From contig NZ_JACRVU010000001.1 of the NCBI RefSeq assembly GCF_018811945.1, forward strand, positions 195,476-259,475: a DNA stretch of 64,000 bases, in the 5' to 3' direction. This DNA is from Gluconobacter sp. P1C6_b (GTDB taxonomy: Bacteria > Pseudomonadota > Alphaproteobacteria > Acetobacterales > Acetobacteraceae). The notes beneath the pieces were generated by a model. That model saw only the letters and a list, made by a program, of their open reading frames with translations, was not told the DNA's origin and did no database searches. Shown here in pieces: positions 44,932-54,352 of the stretch; the stretch's first letter is position 1; each line of letters opens with the position of its first letter. A program made the translations under genes and the position numbers.

Positions 44932-45722
44932 CCGACGACAATACCGAAAACACCGCCCCCGGCATGGAAACCTCAGGCCCGAAAGGCGAGCGCATCGCCA
45001 AGGCGCTGGCCCGCGCCGGCGTAGCCAGTCGCCGCGATATCGAACGCATGATCGAGGATGGCCGCATCAAGCTGGGTGGACAGATCGTCACGCATCCGGC
45101 GACTTTTGTGCAGCCGGGCGACATCGTGCTGGTGGACGGCAAGCCCGTGGACTCCCCCGAGCGCACGCGCCTGTGGCGGTATCACAAGCCCGATGGCCTG
45201 ATGACGACCCACAAGGACCCGCAGGGCCGCCGGACCGTGTTCGACACGCTGCCCGAGGGCATGCCGCGCGTCATCAGCGTCGGGCGTCTGGACATCAATT
45301 CCGAAGGCCTGCTGTTGCTGACCAATGACGGCGAACTGGCCCGCCGCCTTGAGCTTCCGGGCAATTCCTGGGTGCGCCGTTACCGCGTGCGCGTCTTTGG
45401 CGTCGTGGATGAAAAGCGTCTGGCCTCGCTGATCGACGGTTTCGAATATGAAGGCGTGCGCTACGGTTCCATCGAGGCCGCTCTGGACTCCACAAAGGGC
45501 GACAATTCCTGGCTGACGGTCAGTCTGCGCGAAGGCAAGAACCGTGAGATCCGGCGCGTCATGGAAGGGCTGAACCTGCATGTCAGCCGCCTGATCCGCC
45601 TGTCCTACGGACCGTTCCAGCTTGGTTCGCTGAAGGCGCGCGAGCTTGAGGAAGTTCCCGGCAAGACGCTGCGCGAACAGGTACCGGACCTTCCCGCACC
45701 GAAGCGCCACCGGACACGCTGA
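44928..45722 (+). CDS. RsuA/RluB/RluE-family pseudouridine synthase
   Basis: 264 residues from ATG 44928. S4 RNA-binding domain at about 20-70 (ERIAKALARAGVASRRDIERMI), then the synthase with catalytic Asp in VISVGRLDINSEGLLLLTNDGELA and NREIRRVMEGLNLHVSRLIRLSYG. Modifies rRNA; RluB-like (23S U2605) is most likely but not certain. Sits in a four-base overlap with the hydrolase and 3 bases before rsmD. Confidence 0.93.
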   Translation: MTDDNTENTAPGMETSGPKGERIAKALARAGVASRRDIERMIEDGRIKLGGQIVTHPATFVQPGDIVLVDGKPVDSPERTRLWRYHKPDGLMTTHKDPQGRRTVFDTLPEGMPRVISVGRLDINSEGLLLLTNDGELARRLELPGNSWVRRYRVRVFGVVDEKRLASLIDGFEYEGVRYGSIEAALDSTKGDNSWLTVSLREGKNREIRRVMEGLNLHVSRLIRLSYGPFQLGSLKARELEEVPGKTLREQVPDLPAPKRHRTR

Positions 45723-45725
45723 TCG

Positions 45726-46325
45726 ATGCGGATTGTTGGAGGAGACAACAAGGGCCGCGCCCTGACCGCGCCGTCCGGAACCAGTACGCGCCCCACATCG
45801 GACCGCACGCGACAGGCGATTTTCGACATGCTCGCCCATGCCCCCTGGTACGGGCGGGACGAGCTGGAACGGGCGCTCGTGCTGGACTGTTACGCCGGAA
45901 CCGGTGCGCTGGGCCTCGAAGCCCTGTCGCGCGGGGCGCAGAAGGCCGCGTTCATCGAGCGCGACCGGAATGCGCTTGCAGCCCTGCGCGCCAATCTGGA
46001 CATCTGCAAGGCCCGAGACCGCTCCCGCGTCCTGAGTTGCAGCGTCACGCATCCGCCCAAAGCCACGGAACCCTACACGCTGGTTTTTCTGGACCCGCCT
46101 TACGGCAAAGGTCTGGTCGAATCGGGTCTGCGGGCGCTGGCGCGGACCGGCTGGCTGGCGGAAGGCGCGCTGATCGTGGGCGAGACGGGCGCCACGGAAG
46201 AATTCACGCCCATCGTACCACCTTCCGAACACTTTATGCCCACATTGACGCCAGAAATCCTCTGCGAGCGTCGTTTCGGGGCCGCGAAGGTGACGATCTG
46301 GAGGCATTCCTCCACTTTTCCTTAA
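45726..46325 (+). CDS. rsmD: 16S rRNA (guanine966-N2)-methyltransferase
   Basis: 199 residues. N-terminus MRIVGGDNKGRALTAPSG, TRPTSDRTRQAIFDML, SAM-binding DCYAGTGALGLEALSRGA and catalytic LVFLDPPYGKGL (DPPY). This is RsmD. Following the pseudouridine synthase by 3 bases, it forms an rRNA-modification operon. Confidence 0.94.
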   Translation: MRIVGGDNKGRALTAPSGTSTRPTSDRTRQAIFDMLAHAPWYGRDELERALVLDCYAGTGALGLEALSRGAQKAAFIERDRNALAALRANLDICKARDRSRVLSCSVTHPPKATEPYTLVFLDPPYGKGLVESGLRALARTGWLAEGALIVGETGATEEFTPIVPPSEHFMPTLTPEILCERRFGAAKVTIWRHSSTFP

Positions 46326-46414
46326 TTTTCCCTCTGTATTCAGTACCCTGTCGGCTATAGTTCAGAGTGAATTTTACAAGCCGCTAATCCAGAAAACCGA
46401 CGGGGTGACGAGAC

Positions 46415-49162
46415 TTGGCCGCGTTCAGCCGATCGACCAGTACAGTGCGCAACATCGTCCGCAACGCGCATGACCGGCACATGACACCAAAACTGCGCAG
46501 TGCCCTGCGCGCACGCTGCATGGAGCTGCTCGGGCTTGTCCTGCTGATCTTCGCCGTGGCGGTCGGAATCGCCCTGTGGAGCTTCAATCCGCACGATCCG
46601 TCCTTCAACACCTCGACCGGAACGCAGCCGACGAACCTGCTGGGCCGTACAGGCGCGACCATTTCGGACGGACTGATTCAGTGGCTCGGCCTCGGCAGCG
46701 GCATGCCGATCGTCATCCTGCTGGCCTGGGCCTGGCGCATGGTCCGCCATCACGGCATGAGCCTGCCGATCCTGCGGATCGTGGCTGCCCTCGCCCTCCT
46801 GCCCGCCAGCGCCACCTTCATCGGCACGCTCCAGCTACTCGTTCCCGGGCTTGAAGTCGCCTGGCCGACCGCCAGCGGTCTGGGCGGGGAAATGGGCGTG
46901 TCCTGCGCGCATCGCCTGCTGGACGCGGCCCATGCGGAAGCCGGTTCCGCCGGAAACGCGATTGCCGTCATTCTGGTCCTGCTGCTGATGGGGCTTCTGC
47001 TCCCGCTGGCCATGGGTCTTGAAGCCCGCGAATGGCGCGCACTGGGTCAGACACTCATGCTGCTGGGCCGCCAGCCCTTCTCGCTCGCCAAGCGCATGAA
47101 CGGCCCGCAGACCACCGATCGACCCGCGCCCGACCCGCGGATGTATGAATTCCAGCCGAGCCCCGCTGGTGGCGCTCCCGCTGCGGATGCGGCCCCCCTC
47201 TCTTTCCTGCGCCGCAGCTTCGGCAAGAGCGATCCGCGCTCCCGTCCCGCGCCCTTCGTGCCGCAGAATACCGGCTGGATGCAGCCACCGATGGAAACGC
47301 AGGACGATCCCTACAGCCAGCCTGCCGCGGAAACGCGCCCGGTCAGCCAGACGGAAGCCGCGGCCGCCCGCGCGCGCCAGACCCCCGCACCCGAAGAAGA
47401 GGACGTCCCGTCCAACCCCTATGCCGAGCGTCTGGCCCAGATCGCCCGCCAGCGCGACACGCCGCTGCCGCCCGCGCGGCGCCAGATCGACGACGAAATG
47501 GACGAGGACCTGCCGCAGAGCAGCATCGACACGCCTCCCGAACCCGAGCCGCAGAAGCGCGGCCTGTTCGGAATGCGCCGTCCGGAACGTCCGCCCGAGC
47601 CTGTGCCCGCACGCCCTGTTGCGCCGCGCAATGCCGTAACGACCGGCTGGGAACTGCCTTCCCTGTCCCTTCTGAACCCGCCGCCGCCGCATGCGGTAAC
47701 GGGTCCGTCGCAGGAGACGTTGCAGTCCAATGCGCGCCTGCTGGAAAGCGTTCTGGCTGATTATGGCGTGCAGGGCACGATCGGCGATATCCATGCCGGC
47801 CCGGTCGTTACACTTTACGAACTCGAGCCCGCACCCGGCATCCGCTCGTCCCGCGTGATCGGGCTTGCCGACGACGTGGCGCGCTCGCTTTCCGTTCTGA
47901 GTGTCCGTATCGCGACCGTGCCGGGTCGCAATGTGATCGGTATTGAAGTCCCGAACGCCAAGCGCGAAACGGTCTATTTCTCCGAACTGCTGCGCACGCC
48001 GGAATGGCTGAACGGCACCGGACGTCTTCAGATCGCACTCGGCAAGGATATTGCCGGTGTGCCGGTCTATACGGACCTCGCAAAAATGCCGCATCTGCTC
48101 GTCGCAGGTACGACGGGTTCGGGTAAGTCGGTGGGCGTGAACGCCATGATCCTGTCGCTGCTCTACCGGCTCAGCCCGGAAGAGTGCCGCCTGATCATGA
48201 TCGATCCCAAGATCCTCGAACTGTCGATCTATGATGGCATTCCGCATCTCCTGACGCCGGTCGTGACGGAACCCGCCAAGGCCGTCAGCGCGCTGAAATG
48301 GACCGTGCAGGAAATGGATCGGCGCTATCGCCTGATGGCGCAGCTTCAGGTCCGCAACATCAACGGCTACAACGAGCGCGTGAACCAGCTTCGCGCCACG
48401 GGTGAAATGGTCACCAAGCGGGTCCAGACCGGCTTCGATCCCGAGACGGGCCGTCCGGTGTTCGACGAACAGCAGGTCGCGACGGAAAACCTGCCCTATA
48501 TCGTCGTCGTCATCGACGAAATGGCCGACCTGATGATGGTCGCGGGCAAGGAAATCGAGACGGCGGTGCAGCGTCTGGCCCAGAAGGCCCGTGCAGCCGG
48601 CATTCACGTCATCATGGCGACGCAGCGGCCTTCCGTTGACGTCATCACCGGCACCATCAAGGCCAACTTCCCAACCCGGATTTCCTTCCAGGTCATCAGC
48701 AAGTTCGACAGCCGCACCATCCTTCAGGAACAGGGCGCGGAGCAGCTTCTGGGCCAGGGTGACATGCTGTTCATGCAGGGTGGCGGACGTATCACGCGTG
48801 TCCACGGCCCGTTCGTGGCCGACGATGAAGTCGAAGCCGTGGTGGCGGATCTGCGCTCCAAGGGAGACCCGATCTATAATGATGACGTGGTCTCCGGGCA
48901 GGATGACGACAGCGCGGGCGGCCTGACGGCGGGGTCCGGTTCGGGCGGGGACGGAGAAGGCAGCCTGTTCGATCAGGCGGTGGACATCGTCATGCGCGAA
49001 GGCCGTGCCTCCACCAGCTTCATCCAGCGCCATCTCTCCATCGGCTACAACCGCGCGGCCAAACTGATCGACCAGATGGAAAAGGAAGGCATCATCGGCG
49101 CTGCCAACCATGTGGGCAAACGCGAGATCCTGATCCGCCGCAAGGAAGAGCATGAAGACTGA
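46415..49162 (+). CDS. ftsK: DNA translocase FtsK
   Basis: 915 residues from TTG at 46415 (start uncertain; an in-frame ATG at 46481 is the next good option). Four N-terminal helices (ELLGLVLLIFAVAVGIALW onward), an Ala/Pro/Arg-rich linker (about 225-420), the motor domain with Walker A LLVAGTTGSGKSVGVNAM and Walker B IVVVIDEMADLMM, and a C-terminal gamma winged helix (about 845-915: STSFIQRHLSIGYNRAAKLIDQ) that reads chromosome polarity sequences. Pumps DNA at the division septum. Confidence 0.95.
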   Translation: MAAFSRSTSTVRNIVRNAHDRHMTPKLRSALRARCMELLGLVLLIFAVAVGIALWSFNPHDPSFNTSTGTQPTNLLGRTGATISDGLIQWLGLGSGMPIVILLAWAWRMVRHHGMSLPILRIVAALALLPASATFIGTLQLLVPGLEVAWPTASGLGGEMGVSCAHRLLDAAHAEAGSAGNAIAVILVLLLMGLLLPLAMGLEAREWRALGQTLMLLGRQPFSLAKRMNGPQTTDRPAPDPRMYEFQPSPAGGAPAADAAPLSFLRRSFGKSDPRSRPAPFVPQNTGWMQPPMETQDDPYSQPAAETRPVSQTEAAAARARQTPAPEEEDVPSNPYAERLAQIARQRDTPLPPARRQIDDEMDEDLPQSSIDTPPEPEPQKRGLFGMRRPERPPEPVPARPVAPRNAVTTGWELPSLSLLNPPPPHAVTGPSQETLQSNARLLESVLADYGVQGTIGDIHAGPVVTLYELEPAPGIRSSRVIGLADDVARSLSVLSVRIATVPGRNVIGIEVPNAKRETVYFSELLRTPEWLNGTGRLQIALGKDIAGVPVYTDLAKMPHLLVAGTTGSGKSVGVNAMILSLLYRLSPEECRLIMIDPKILELSIYDGIPHLLTPVVTEPAKAVSALKWTVQEMDRRYRLMAQLQVRNINGYNERVNQLRATGEMVTKRVQTGFDPETGRPVFDEQQVATENLPYIVVVIDEMADLMMVAGKEIETAVQRLAQKARAAGIHVIMATQRPSVDVITGTIKANFPTRISFQVISKFDSRTILQEQGAEQLLGQGDMLFMQGGGRITRVHGPFVADDEVEAVVADLRSKGDPIYNDDVVSGQDDDSAGGLTAGSGSGGDGEGSLFDQAVDIVMREGRASTSFIQRHLSIGYNRAAKLIDQMEKEGIIGAANHVGKREILIRRKEEHED

Positions 49163-49949
49163 CCGGAAAGACCGGATCCGCCGCGCAAAAGCCGCGCGCA
49201 ACGCACACAAACCACGGCGCCTGCCCCAGCAGGCCGCCTCCCCTGCCCCGGAAGGGCTCCGCACACCATTTCACCCCGGCATGGACATTCCCGTCCTGCT
49301 GGAAACACCCCGCTTCCTGATCCTGGACAAACCAGCCGGGCTGGCGGTTCATCCCGGGCCATCCACACGGGATTCCGTTGAAACGCGACTGCTCCCGCAT
49401 CCGCGCGGGGGACCGTGGCTGGCGCATCGGCTGGACGCGGATACATCCGGCTGTCTGCTGGTCGCACGGCGCAAGACGGCACTGATCGAAGCGCAGAAGG
49501 CGTTTCAGGAGCGGCAGGTCCGCAAGCTGTACTGGGCCGTCGTGGTGGGCGATCTTCCGCAGGACAGCGGCGAAATCGACGCGCCGCTTCTGCGTCAGTC
49601 TGACGCCTTAGGCTGGCGGATGGTCGTTGATGCAAAGGGCGACGAGGCCCGCACACGCTGGCGCGTTCTGGGGCGGAGCAAAGGTCTGTGCTGGGTGGAA
49701 CTGGAACTGCTTACGGGGCGCACGCATCAGGCGCGCATCCATTGCGCAGAGCTCGGAACACCAATCCTTGGCGATCCGGTTTACGGAACCGCGGCTCCGG
49801 ACGGATCAACCCCGCCTGTGCTGCATCTTCTGGCCCGCAGTCTGGAACTGAACCTGCCGTCTGACACGCTCAGCGCGCAGGCGGCTCCGCCAGAGTTCAT
49901 GGCGGAGACGCTGCGGGCGATGGGTTCTGAAAGCGTCGCTCAGTCCTGA
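49152..49949 (+). CDS. RluA-family pseudouridine synthase
   Basis: 265 residues; no S4 domain. Catalytic Asp in AHRLDADTSGCLLVARRK; LILDKPAGLAVHPG and LLTGRTHQARIHCAELG complete the family pattern. The N-terminal 40 residues are basic. Overlaps the ftsK 3' end by 11 bases and converges with the DUF4097 gene with a 10-base overlap. Confidence 0.92.
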   Translation: MKTDRKDRIRRAKAARNAHKPRRLPQQAASPAPEGLRTPFHPGMDIPVLLETPRFLILDKPAGLAVHPGPSTRDSVETRLLPHPRGGPWLAHRLDADTSGCLLVARRKTALIEAQKAFQERQVRKLYWAVVVGDLPQDSGEIDAPLLRQSDALGWRMVVDAKGDEARTRWRVLGRSKGLCWVELELLTGRTHQARIHCAELGTPILGDPVYGTAAPDGSTPPVLHLLARSLELNLPSDTLSAQAAPPEFMAETLRAMGSESVAQS

Positions 49950-50677
49950 ACGAGTTTCAGGGTTCCGACCACACTGCGAACGATGATGTGATCGCGGCCA
50001 TCGCCGACCTTGCCGGTGGCCGTAATCGTCCGGACTTCTTCCGAATGGCCGGATTCTTTCTCCCAGTTCCCCATCTGCACCGTGAGACCGAGGGATTGCT
50101 GAAGAGGGAGCGTCGTCTCTGAACGACGCTGTTTCAGGCGGATATCGAATGTTCCGCCGAAGCCGTGAGGCAGATGGATCGTCATGTCGCCGCTGAGCGT
50201 GCCGATATCAATCGTGCGCATCTGGGGCGCGGTGTCGAGCATCAGGGTCATGTCTCCGCTGACACTGCGCATCATGATGTCCCGGCCCGCGTGATCGAGA
50301 GTGCTTTCGCCACTCATGGTGCGGATGGAGACGGCGCCGTCCGCGTGATCCAGCGTGACGTTTCCACTCGCGCTGCGGACCTCGACGGCTCCGGCGGCGT
50401 GCTCCACATCCAGCGTACCGCTGAGCGTATGGACGTCGAGCGGGCCTCGCGACTGCGTGACGTGGATGTCACCGCTGACGGTCCGGACGGACAGGCTGCC
50501 ATCCGATGTCCCGACGCTGACATCTCCGCTGATGGTAGAGAGCTTCCCGCCTTCGGGCAGGGTGGACTGGGAAATATCGTCCGAAATCGAGGACTGGCTC
50601 AGCGGTGCGGCGCAGACCGGAAAGGCCAGTGCGCTCCCGAGAGCGAGGACGGGAAGAGAGAGCGTGAAACGGGTCAT
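49940..50677 (-). CDS. exported DUF4097-type beta-repeat protein
   Basis: 245 residues from ATG at 50677. Signal peptide (LSLPVLALGSALAFPVCA), then about six imperfect 18-20-residue units built on SG-x-hxh: LSTISGDVSVGTSDGSL, VRTVSGDIHVTQSRG, LDVHTLSGTLDVEHAA, VEVRSASGNVTLDHAD. This is the DUF4097 parallel beta-helix-like repeat. Predicted periplasmic or surface; function of the family is unknown. Lies 20 bases after a DUF4870-like gene. Confidence 0.8.
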   Translation of the reverse strand: MTRFTLSLPVLALGSALAFPVCAAPLSQSSISDDISQSTLPEGGKLSTISGDVSVGTSDGSLSVRTVSGDIHVTQSRGPLDVHTLSGTLDVEHAAGAVEVRSASGNVTLDHADGAVSIRTMSGESTLDHAGRDIMMRSVSGDMTLMLDTAPQMRTIDIGTLSGDMTIHLPHGFGGTFDIRLKQRRSETTLPLQQSLGLTVQMGNWEKESGHSEEVRTITATGKVGDGRDHIIVRSVVGTLKLVQD

Positions 50678-50697
50678 GGGGTGCGATCTTTCCGGCT

Positions 50698-51123
50698 TCA
50701 GAACTGTGCAGTGGCAACGGGGCGATTGAGCAGAGCGGAATGAACGCCGCGCGCGATCGCCCAGGCCGTAAGGATTCCCCAGGCAAGCGTAAGCCCCCAT
50801 GGCACCACCATGAACACCAGTCCAAGACCGCCCGTGATGGCGCCCAGACCCGCGACCATGAGATGGATCATCCCGATGACCGTCAGGGCCAGAACACCGT
50901 ACCAGAACATCCGGATCTGCCAGTCCAGTTGTGCGCGCTTCAGACCCGTCGCGGAGCGGCGCCCTGAATGCGCGATCATCACCCCGATCAGGGCGGTCAC
51001 GCCCGTGAAGAAGCCGGCGATGTACAGGGCATAAACCAGCAGGACCAGATCACGCCCTGTTTCAGCGTCGTGTCCGCGGCCGTAGCGGTTTGCGGGTTCA
51101 TACGGGGCGTAGGATGCGTACAT
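50698..51123 (-). CDS. DUF4870-like small membrane protein (copy 2)
   Basis: 141 residues from ATG 51123 with GAGGAG upstream. Tyr/Pro-rich N-terminus (MYASYAPYEPANRYG) and three helices: LVLLVYALYIAGFFTGVTALIG, MFWYGVLALTVIGMIHLMV and a C-terminal pair. Shares the pattern LLVYALYI-FFTG, LDWQIRMFWY with the adjacent upstream gene, so they are tandem paralogues. Confidence 0.75.
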   Translation of the reverse strand: MYASYAPYEPANRYGRGHDAETGRDLVLLVYALYIAGFFTGVTALIGVMIAHSGRRSATGLKRAQLDWQIRMFWYGVLALTVIGMIHLMVAGLGAITGGLGLVFMVVPWGLTLAWGILTAWAIARGVHSALLNRPVATAQF

Positions 51124-51231
51124 GAGGGAAAGCTCCTCTGAGAAAAACTCGACAGCAACCTTGATGCATGAACCGTGCCAGAACCGGCTTTCCCGCTTCT
51201 CTGGCAAGACCAGCCAGTCCAAAATCCGGGA

Positions 51232-51252
51232 AACTGGCGAATTACGCCAGTT
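51232..51252 (-). terminator. terminator-like hairpin between the DUF4870-like genes
   Basis: AACTGGCG and CGCCAGTT form an 8-bp stem with a 5-base loop, 12 bases past the upstream copy's stop. A short TTT follows on the minus strand. Confidence 0.55.
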
Positions 51253-51264
51253 CGACGGCGAAAC

Positions 51265-51687
51265 CTACTCGGCCAGAACGCGGAAGCGTTCCGGCAGCGG
51301 GCCACGTCCGGCCAGAAAGCCCCGCAGGCCCACAATGAGCGCAACCAGCAGGACGATGTTCCACACAACGAAAATACCGATCGGGAGCAGGAAGAGAAGC
51401 TGACCGGGCCCTGAGCTTCCCGGCGGTTCCGTCATGAAGCAGGCCAGAAACAGGGCGGCCGTGCCGATGATGAACGCCACGTCGTACCAGAACAGGCGCA
51501 CCAGCCAGTTCAGATGCAGCCGCTCCACGCCGCCACTCGATCCGCGCAGAATATAGGCAAGGATCACACCCGCCAGAAGGCTGATCCCCGTAAAGAAGCG
51601 GGCGATATAAAGCGCATAGACGAGCAGGACGCCGCCCTTGCCCACATTGCGGCTGAGGTCACGGGAAGATCTGGAGAATTCGCTCAA
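51265..51687 (-). CDS. DUF4870-like small membrane protein (copy 1)
   Basis: 140 residues. Three to four hydrophobic segments: GVLLVYALYIARFFTGISLLAGV, FWYDVAFIIGTAALFLACFM and LLFLLPIGIFVVWNIVLLVALIVG. Paralogue of the neighbouring 141-residue protein; both keep LVYALYI, FFTG and the LDW/LNW-x-hRxFWY block. The role is unknown. Confidence 0.75.
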   Translation of the reverse strand: MSEFSRSSRDLSRNVGKGGVLLVYALYIARFFTGISLLAGVILAYILRGSSGGVERLHLNWLVRLFWYDVAFIIGTAALFLACFMTEPPGSSGPGQLLFLLPIGIFVVWNIVLLVALIVGLRGFLAGRGPLPERFRVLAE

Positions 51688-51715
51688 GCGCGTTTCCTTG
51701 ATGAAGGTTTACATG

Positions 51716-51742
51716 AAAACGCCCGGCCAGAGGGGCCGGGCG
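51716..51742 (-). terminator. intrinsic terminator after the sugar transporter gene
   Basis: CGCCCGGCC and GGCCGGGCG form a 9-bp stem with a 5-base loop, followed by four T on the minus strand. 33 bases past the transporter stop. Confidence 0.85.
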
Positions 51743-51774
51743 CATGGTCACTCGATGGTGATGCCCGGAAAATT

Positions 51775-53202
51775 CTAGCGGCCCAGTTTACGGAGTTTCA
51801 CACCCTGCATGAGCCGTTTTTCGATGACCGCGAGAGACATACCCCGGGTCTCGGGGACGAAGAGGATCGTTAGCAGCAGGAACAGCGCGTTCAGCCCGGC
51901 GAAGAGCCAGAACGTACCCGCCGTTCCCAGCGTCTGCATGAGCGTCAGGAAGCTGACACCCACCAGAAGATTTGTCATCCAGTTGGTGAAGGTCGAAATG
52001 GCAATCCCGAAATCGCGTCCAGCCAGCGGCTGGATTTCCGAACACAGGACCCATGTCAGCGGCCCCGCCGACATGGCGAAACCGGCGCAGAAGATCATCA
52101 GCAGGAAGACTGCAGCAATCTGGGAGGACTGCGTGGTCATTCCGGTCTGGAGCAGCATGGCCAGCACGCCCATGCCAAGCGCCATGACCGTGAAACCCGC
52201 ATAGAGGATCGGCTTGCGGCCCCAGCGATCGACCAGGCCCAGCGCCACGAAGGTCGCGAGCATGTTCACCAGACCGATGATCGCCGTGCACCACATCTGG
52301 GACTGTGCATCGAAATGCGCGGCCGCGAGAATATTGGGCGCGTAATACATGACGATGTTGATACCCGCGAGCTGCTGCATCATCTGCAGCATCACGCCCA
52401 GCGCCACGGAGCGGCGGAAATTGGAGTTGGTCAGGAAAAGTTTGAAGCCTTCCTGTTTCGTCTCCAGCTGTTCGCGGATGGCGCGGATTTCCTTGGCGGC
52501 TTCCAGCGGATCATCCCGCAGGTCCAGCAGGATCTGCTTTGCTTCTTTCTGCCGCCCCTGCGCCATCAGCCAGCGCGGGCTGTAAGGTAGGAACAGGACG
52601 CCGATCAGGAACAGAACAGCCGGGATACCGGCGACGCCGAACATCCAGCGCCAGTTGCCGCTATAGGAAAAATACGTATCGGACAGGAACGCGATGAAGA
52701 TGCCGACCGTCACCATGAGCTGATAGGTCGAGACCATCGCCCCGCGCGCATCCTCGCTGGCAATTTCGGACAGGTAGAGCGGTGCCGTGAAGGCGGAAAT
52801 GCCGACCGCAATCCCCATGACGACCCGGAAGGAAATCATGGAGGCGACCGACCAGCTCATCGCACAGCCGATCGTCCCGATGACGAAAATCGCGCCGCCC
52901 ACGATCAGGGAATGCTTGCGGCCAAGCGCCTTGGACATCCAGCCCGCACTCAGCGCACCTGCTGCCGCACCGGCCATCATGGAGCTGACGACCCATTCCA
53001 GCGCAACGGTGGACGCGTGATATTCCCTGCCGAAAAGATCCAGCGCACCCGCGACTACCCCGATATCAAGTCCGGACATGAGGCCCGCCAGCGCCGCGAT
53101 CACGCCGATGGCGATGATCTTGAAGCGTGTTGCATCGAAAATGGATGTGCTGGTGTCATCCTGCGGCAAGAGGGTCTCTGTCGTTCCGGCCTGATCATTC
53201 AT
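51775..53202 (-). CDS. MFS sugar transporter (sugar porter family, GalP/XylE-like)
   Basis: Start at 53202 (MNDQAGTTE); a GTG at 53223 is also in frame. About 475 residues, 12 helices. Sugar-porter motifs: GxxxDRxGRR-like LVDRWGRKPILYAG, PYSPRWLMAQGRQKEA (PESPRWL-like) and VPETRGMSLAVIEKRL (PETKG-like). Proton-linked sugar uptake across the inner membrane. Distance to asparaginase on the same strand is 87 bases. Followed by a good terminator. Confidence 0.93.
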   Translation of the reverse strand: MNDQAGTTETLLPQDDTSTSIFDATRFKIIAIGVIAALAGLMSGLDIGVVAGALDLFGREYHASTVALEWVVSSMMAGAAAGALSAGWMSKALGRKHSLIVGGAIFVIGTIGCAMSWSVASMISFRVVMGIAVGISAFTAPLYLSEIASEDARGAMVSTYQLMVTVGIFIAFLSDTYFSYSGNWRWMFGVAGIPAVLFLIGVLFLPYSPRWLMAQGRQKEAKQILLDLRDDPLEAAKEIRAIREQLETKQEGFKLFLTNSNFRRSVALGVMLQMMQQLAGINIVMYYAPNILAAAHFDAQSQMWCTAIIGLVNMLATFVALGLVDRWGRKPILYAGFTVMALGMGVLAMLLQTGMTTQSSQIAAVFLLMIFCAGFAMSAGPLTWVLCSEIQPLAGRDFGIAISTFTNWMTNLLVGVSFLTLMQTLGTAGTFWLFAGLNALFLLLTILFVPETRGMSLAVIEKRLMQGVKLRKLGR

Positions 53203-53289
53203 CTGGTCGTGCGTTCCTTTCACTCAGTCATAAAGTGACACCCTCCTGTTGCCGGGATGTCATAGCCATAATCTATAGCACAAAACCGT

Positions 53290-54309
53290 TTACAGCGGCA
53301 GGGCACTGCGGATTTCGCCGACCGTGAAGCCGTTCCAGTTCCGCAGCGTCTGGACGGATGTCGTGTCCAGAATGTCGCGGTCTGCTGCGTCCACACACAG
53401 GGTTTCCCCGCCGAAGCGACGCAGCAGGGCGGACATCGCGACCTCTGCGGCACGGTTGGCGCCGTCATCGGTCTTGATCGCCAGACCGAGGCCCAGCTCA
53501 GGCAGGGAGGCAATCATCACACCTTCCGCGCCCATCTTCACGAAAGCCCTTGTGCCGAAGCGATCCATGATCTTCGTGTCGTAGCGCCCCGTCCCGGCGA
53601 CCATGAACGGATTGGCTGCCACGGCCTCACGAAGTCGTGTAGCCGCACGGAAACGCCCTTCGGACAGTCCGGTTCCCGCGCCAAATCTTGCAAAACCTTT
53701 CGCCAGAGCTTTCAGCGGAACGGCGTAAGTCGGCATGGAGCAGCCATCCATACCGCGATTGCTGTCGTCATGCGGCGTATCCATCATCGCGGCGAGCACA
53801 TCAGTCACGCGGCGCTGGATTTCGTGGGACGGATCGATATAGCCGGTCGGATCGATGCCCTGATCGCAGGACAGGCACACCATACCCGCATGCTTGCCGG
53901 AGCAGTTGTTATGCAGCGGGCAGGCATTCTGATGGGCGGCAGCCAGAGCGCGGCCCGCGGGTTCATAGGTGGGCCAGTGAGTTCCACATTCCAGGGACCC
54001 GACATCCCGGCCCACGGAAGCCAGCATCGTGGCAGCCATTTCGGCATGGGCCTTCTCGCCGCCATGCGAGGCGCAGGCCAGAGCCAGCGCGTCACTGCTC
54101 AGTCCAAGACGGTCAGCCGCGCCACTTTCCACCAGTTCGATGGCAAGCAAGGATTTGACGGTCGAGCGCGGGAAGACAGCGGCATCCACGTCACCGCAGG
54201 ACCAGACCATGCCACCATCAGCATCCACGACGACGGCCCGGCCCAGATGGTGGGATTCCACACGTCCGCCGCGCGTGACCTCGGCCAGAAGGCCCGACTG
54301 TGCTGCCAT
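53290..54309 (-). CDS. asparaginase (rhizobial AnsA / Asparaginase_II family)
   Basis: Start at 54309 (MAAQSGLL), seven bases after AGAGGAA. 339 residues. Catalytic region PRSTVKSLLAIELVESGAA (Ser-x-x-Lys) and ASHGGEKAHAEM, and the family-specific LHNNCSGKHAGMVCL with Cys and His. This rhizobial-type enzyme differs from E. coli AnsB. Hydrolyses asparagine to aspartate and ammonia in the cytoplasm. In line behind zur and an unknown gene. Confidence 0.9.
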   Translation of the reverse strand: MAAQSGLLAEVTRGGRVESHHLGRAVVVDADGGMVWSCGDVDAAVFPRSTVKSLLAIELVESGAADRLGLSSDALALACASHGGEKAHAEMAATMLASVGRDVGSLECGTHWPTYEPAGRALAAAHQNACPLHNNCSGKHAGMVCLSCDQGIDPTGYIDPSHEIQRRVTDVLAAMMDTPHDDSNRGMDGCSMPTYAVPLKALAKGFARFGAGTGLSEGRFRAATRLREAVAANPFMVAGTGRYDTKIMDRFGTRAFVKMGAEGVMIASLPELGLGLAIKTDDGANRAAEVAMSALLRRFGGETLCVDAADRDILDTTSVQTLRNWNGFTVGEIRSALPL

Positions 54310-54352
54310 AAAGAATTCCTCTCCCTGCCTCTCATGGTGTCTGTCATGACGT

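Noticed and set aside
46355-46753. Minus-strand reading frame over the start of ftsK
   Set aside because: Shadow of ftsK with no ribosome site, low-complexity basic product and no recognisable family.
46835-49264. 809-residue minus-strand frame opposite ftsK
   Set aside because: Antisense to a full FtsK with intact Walker motifs; composition is typical of a shadow frame.
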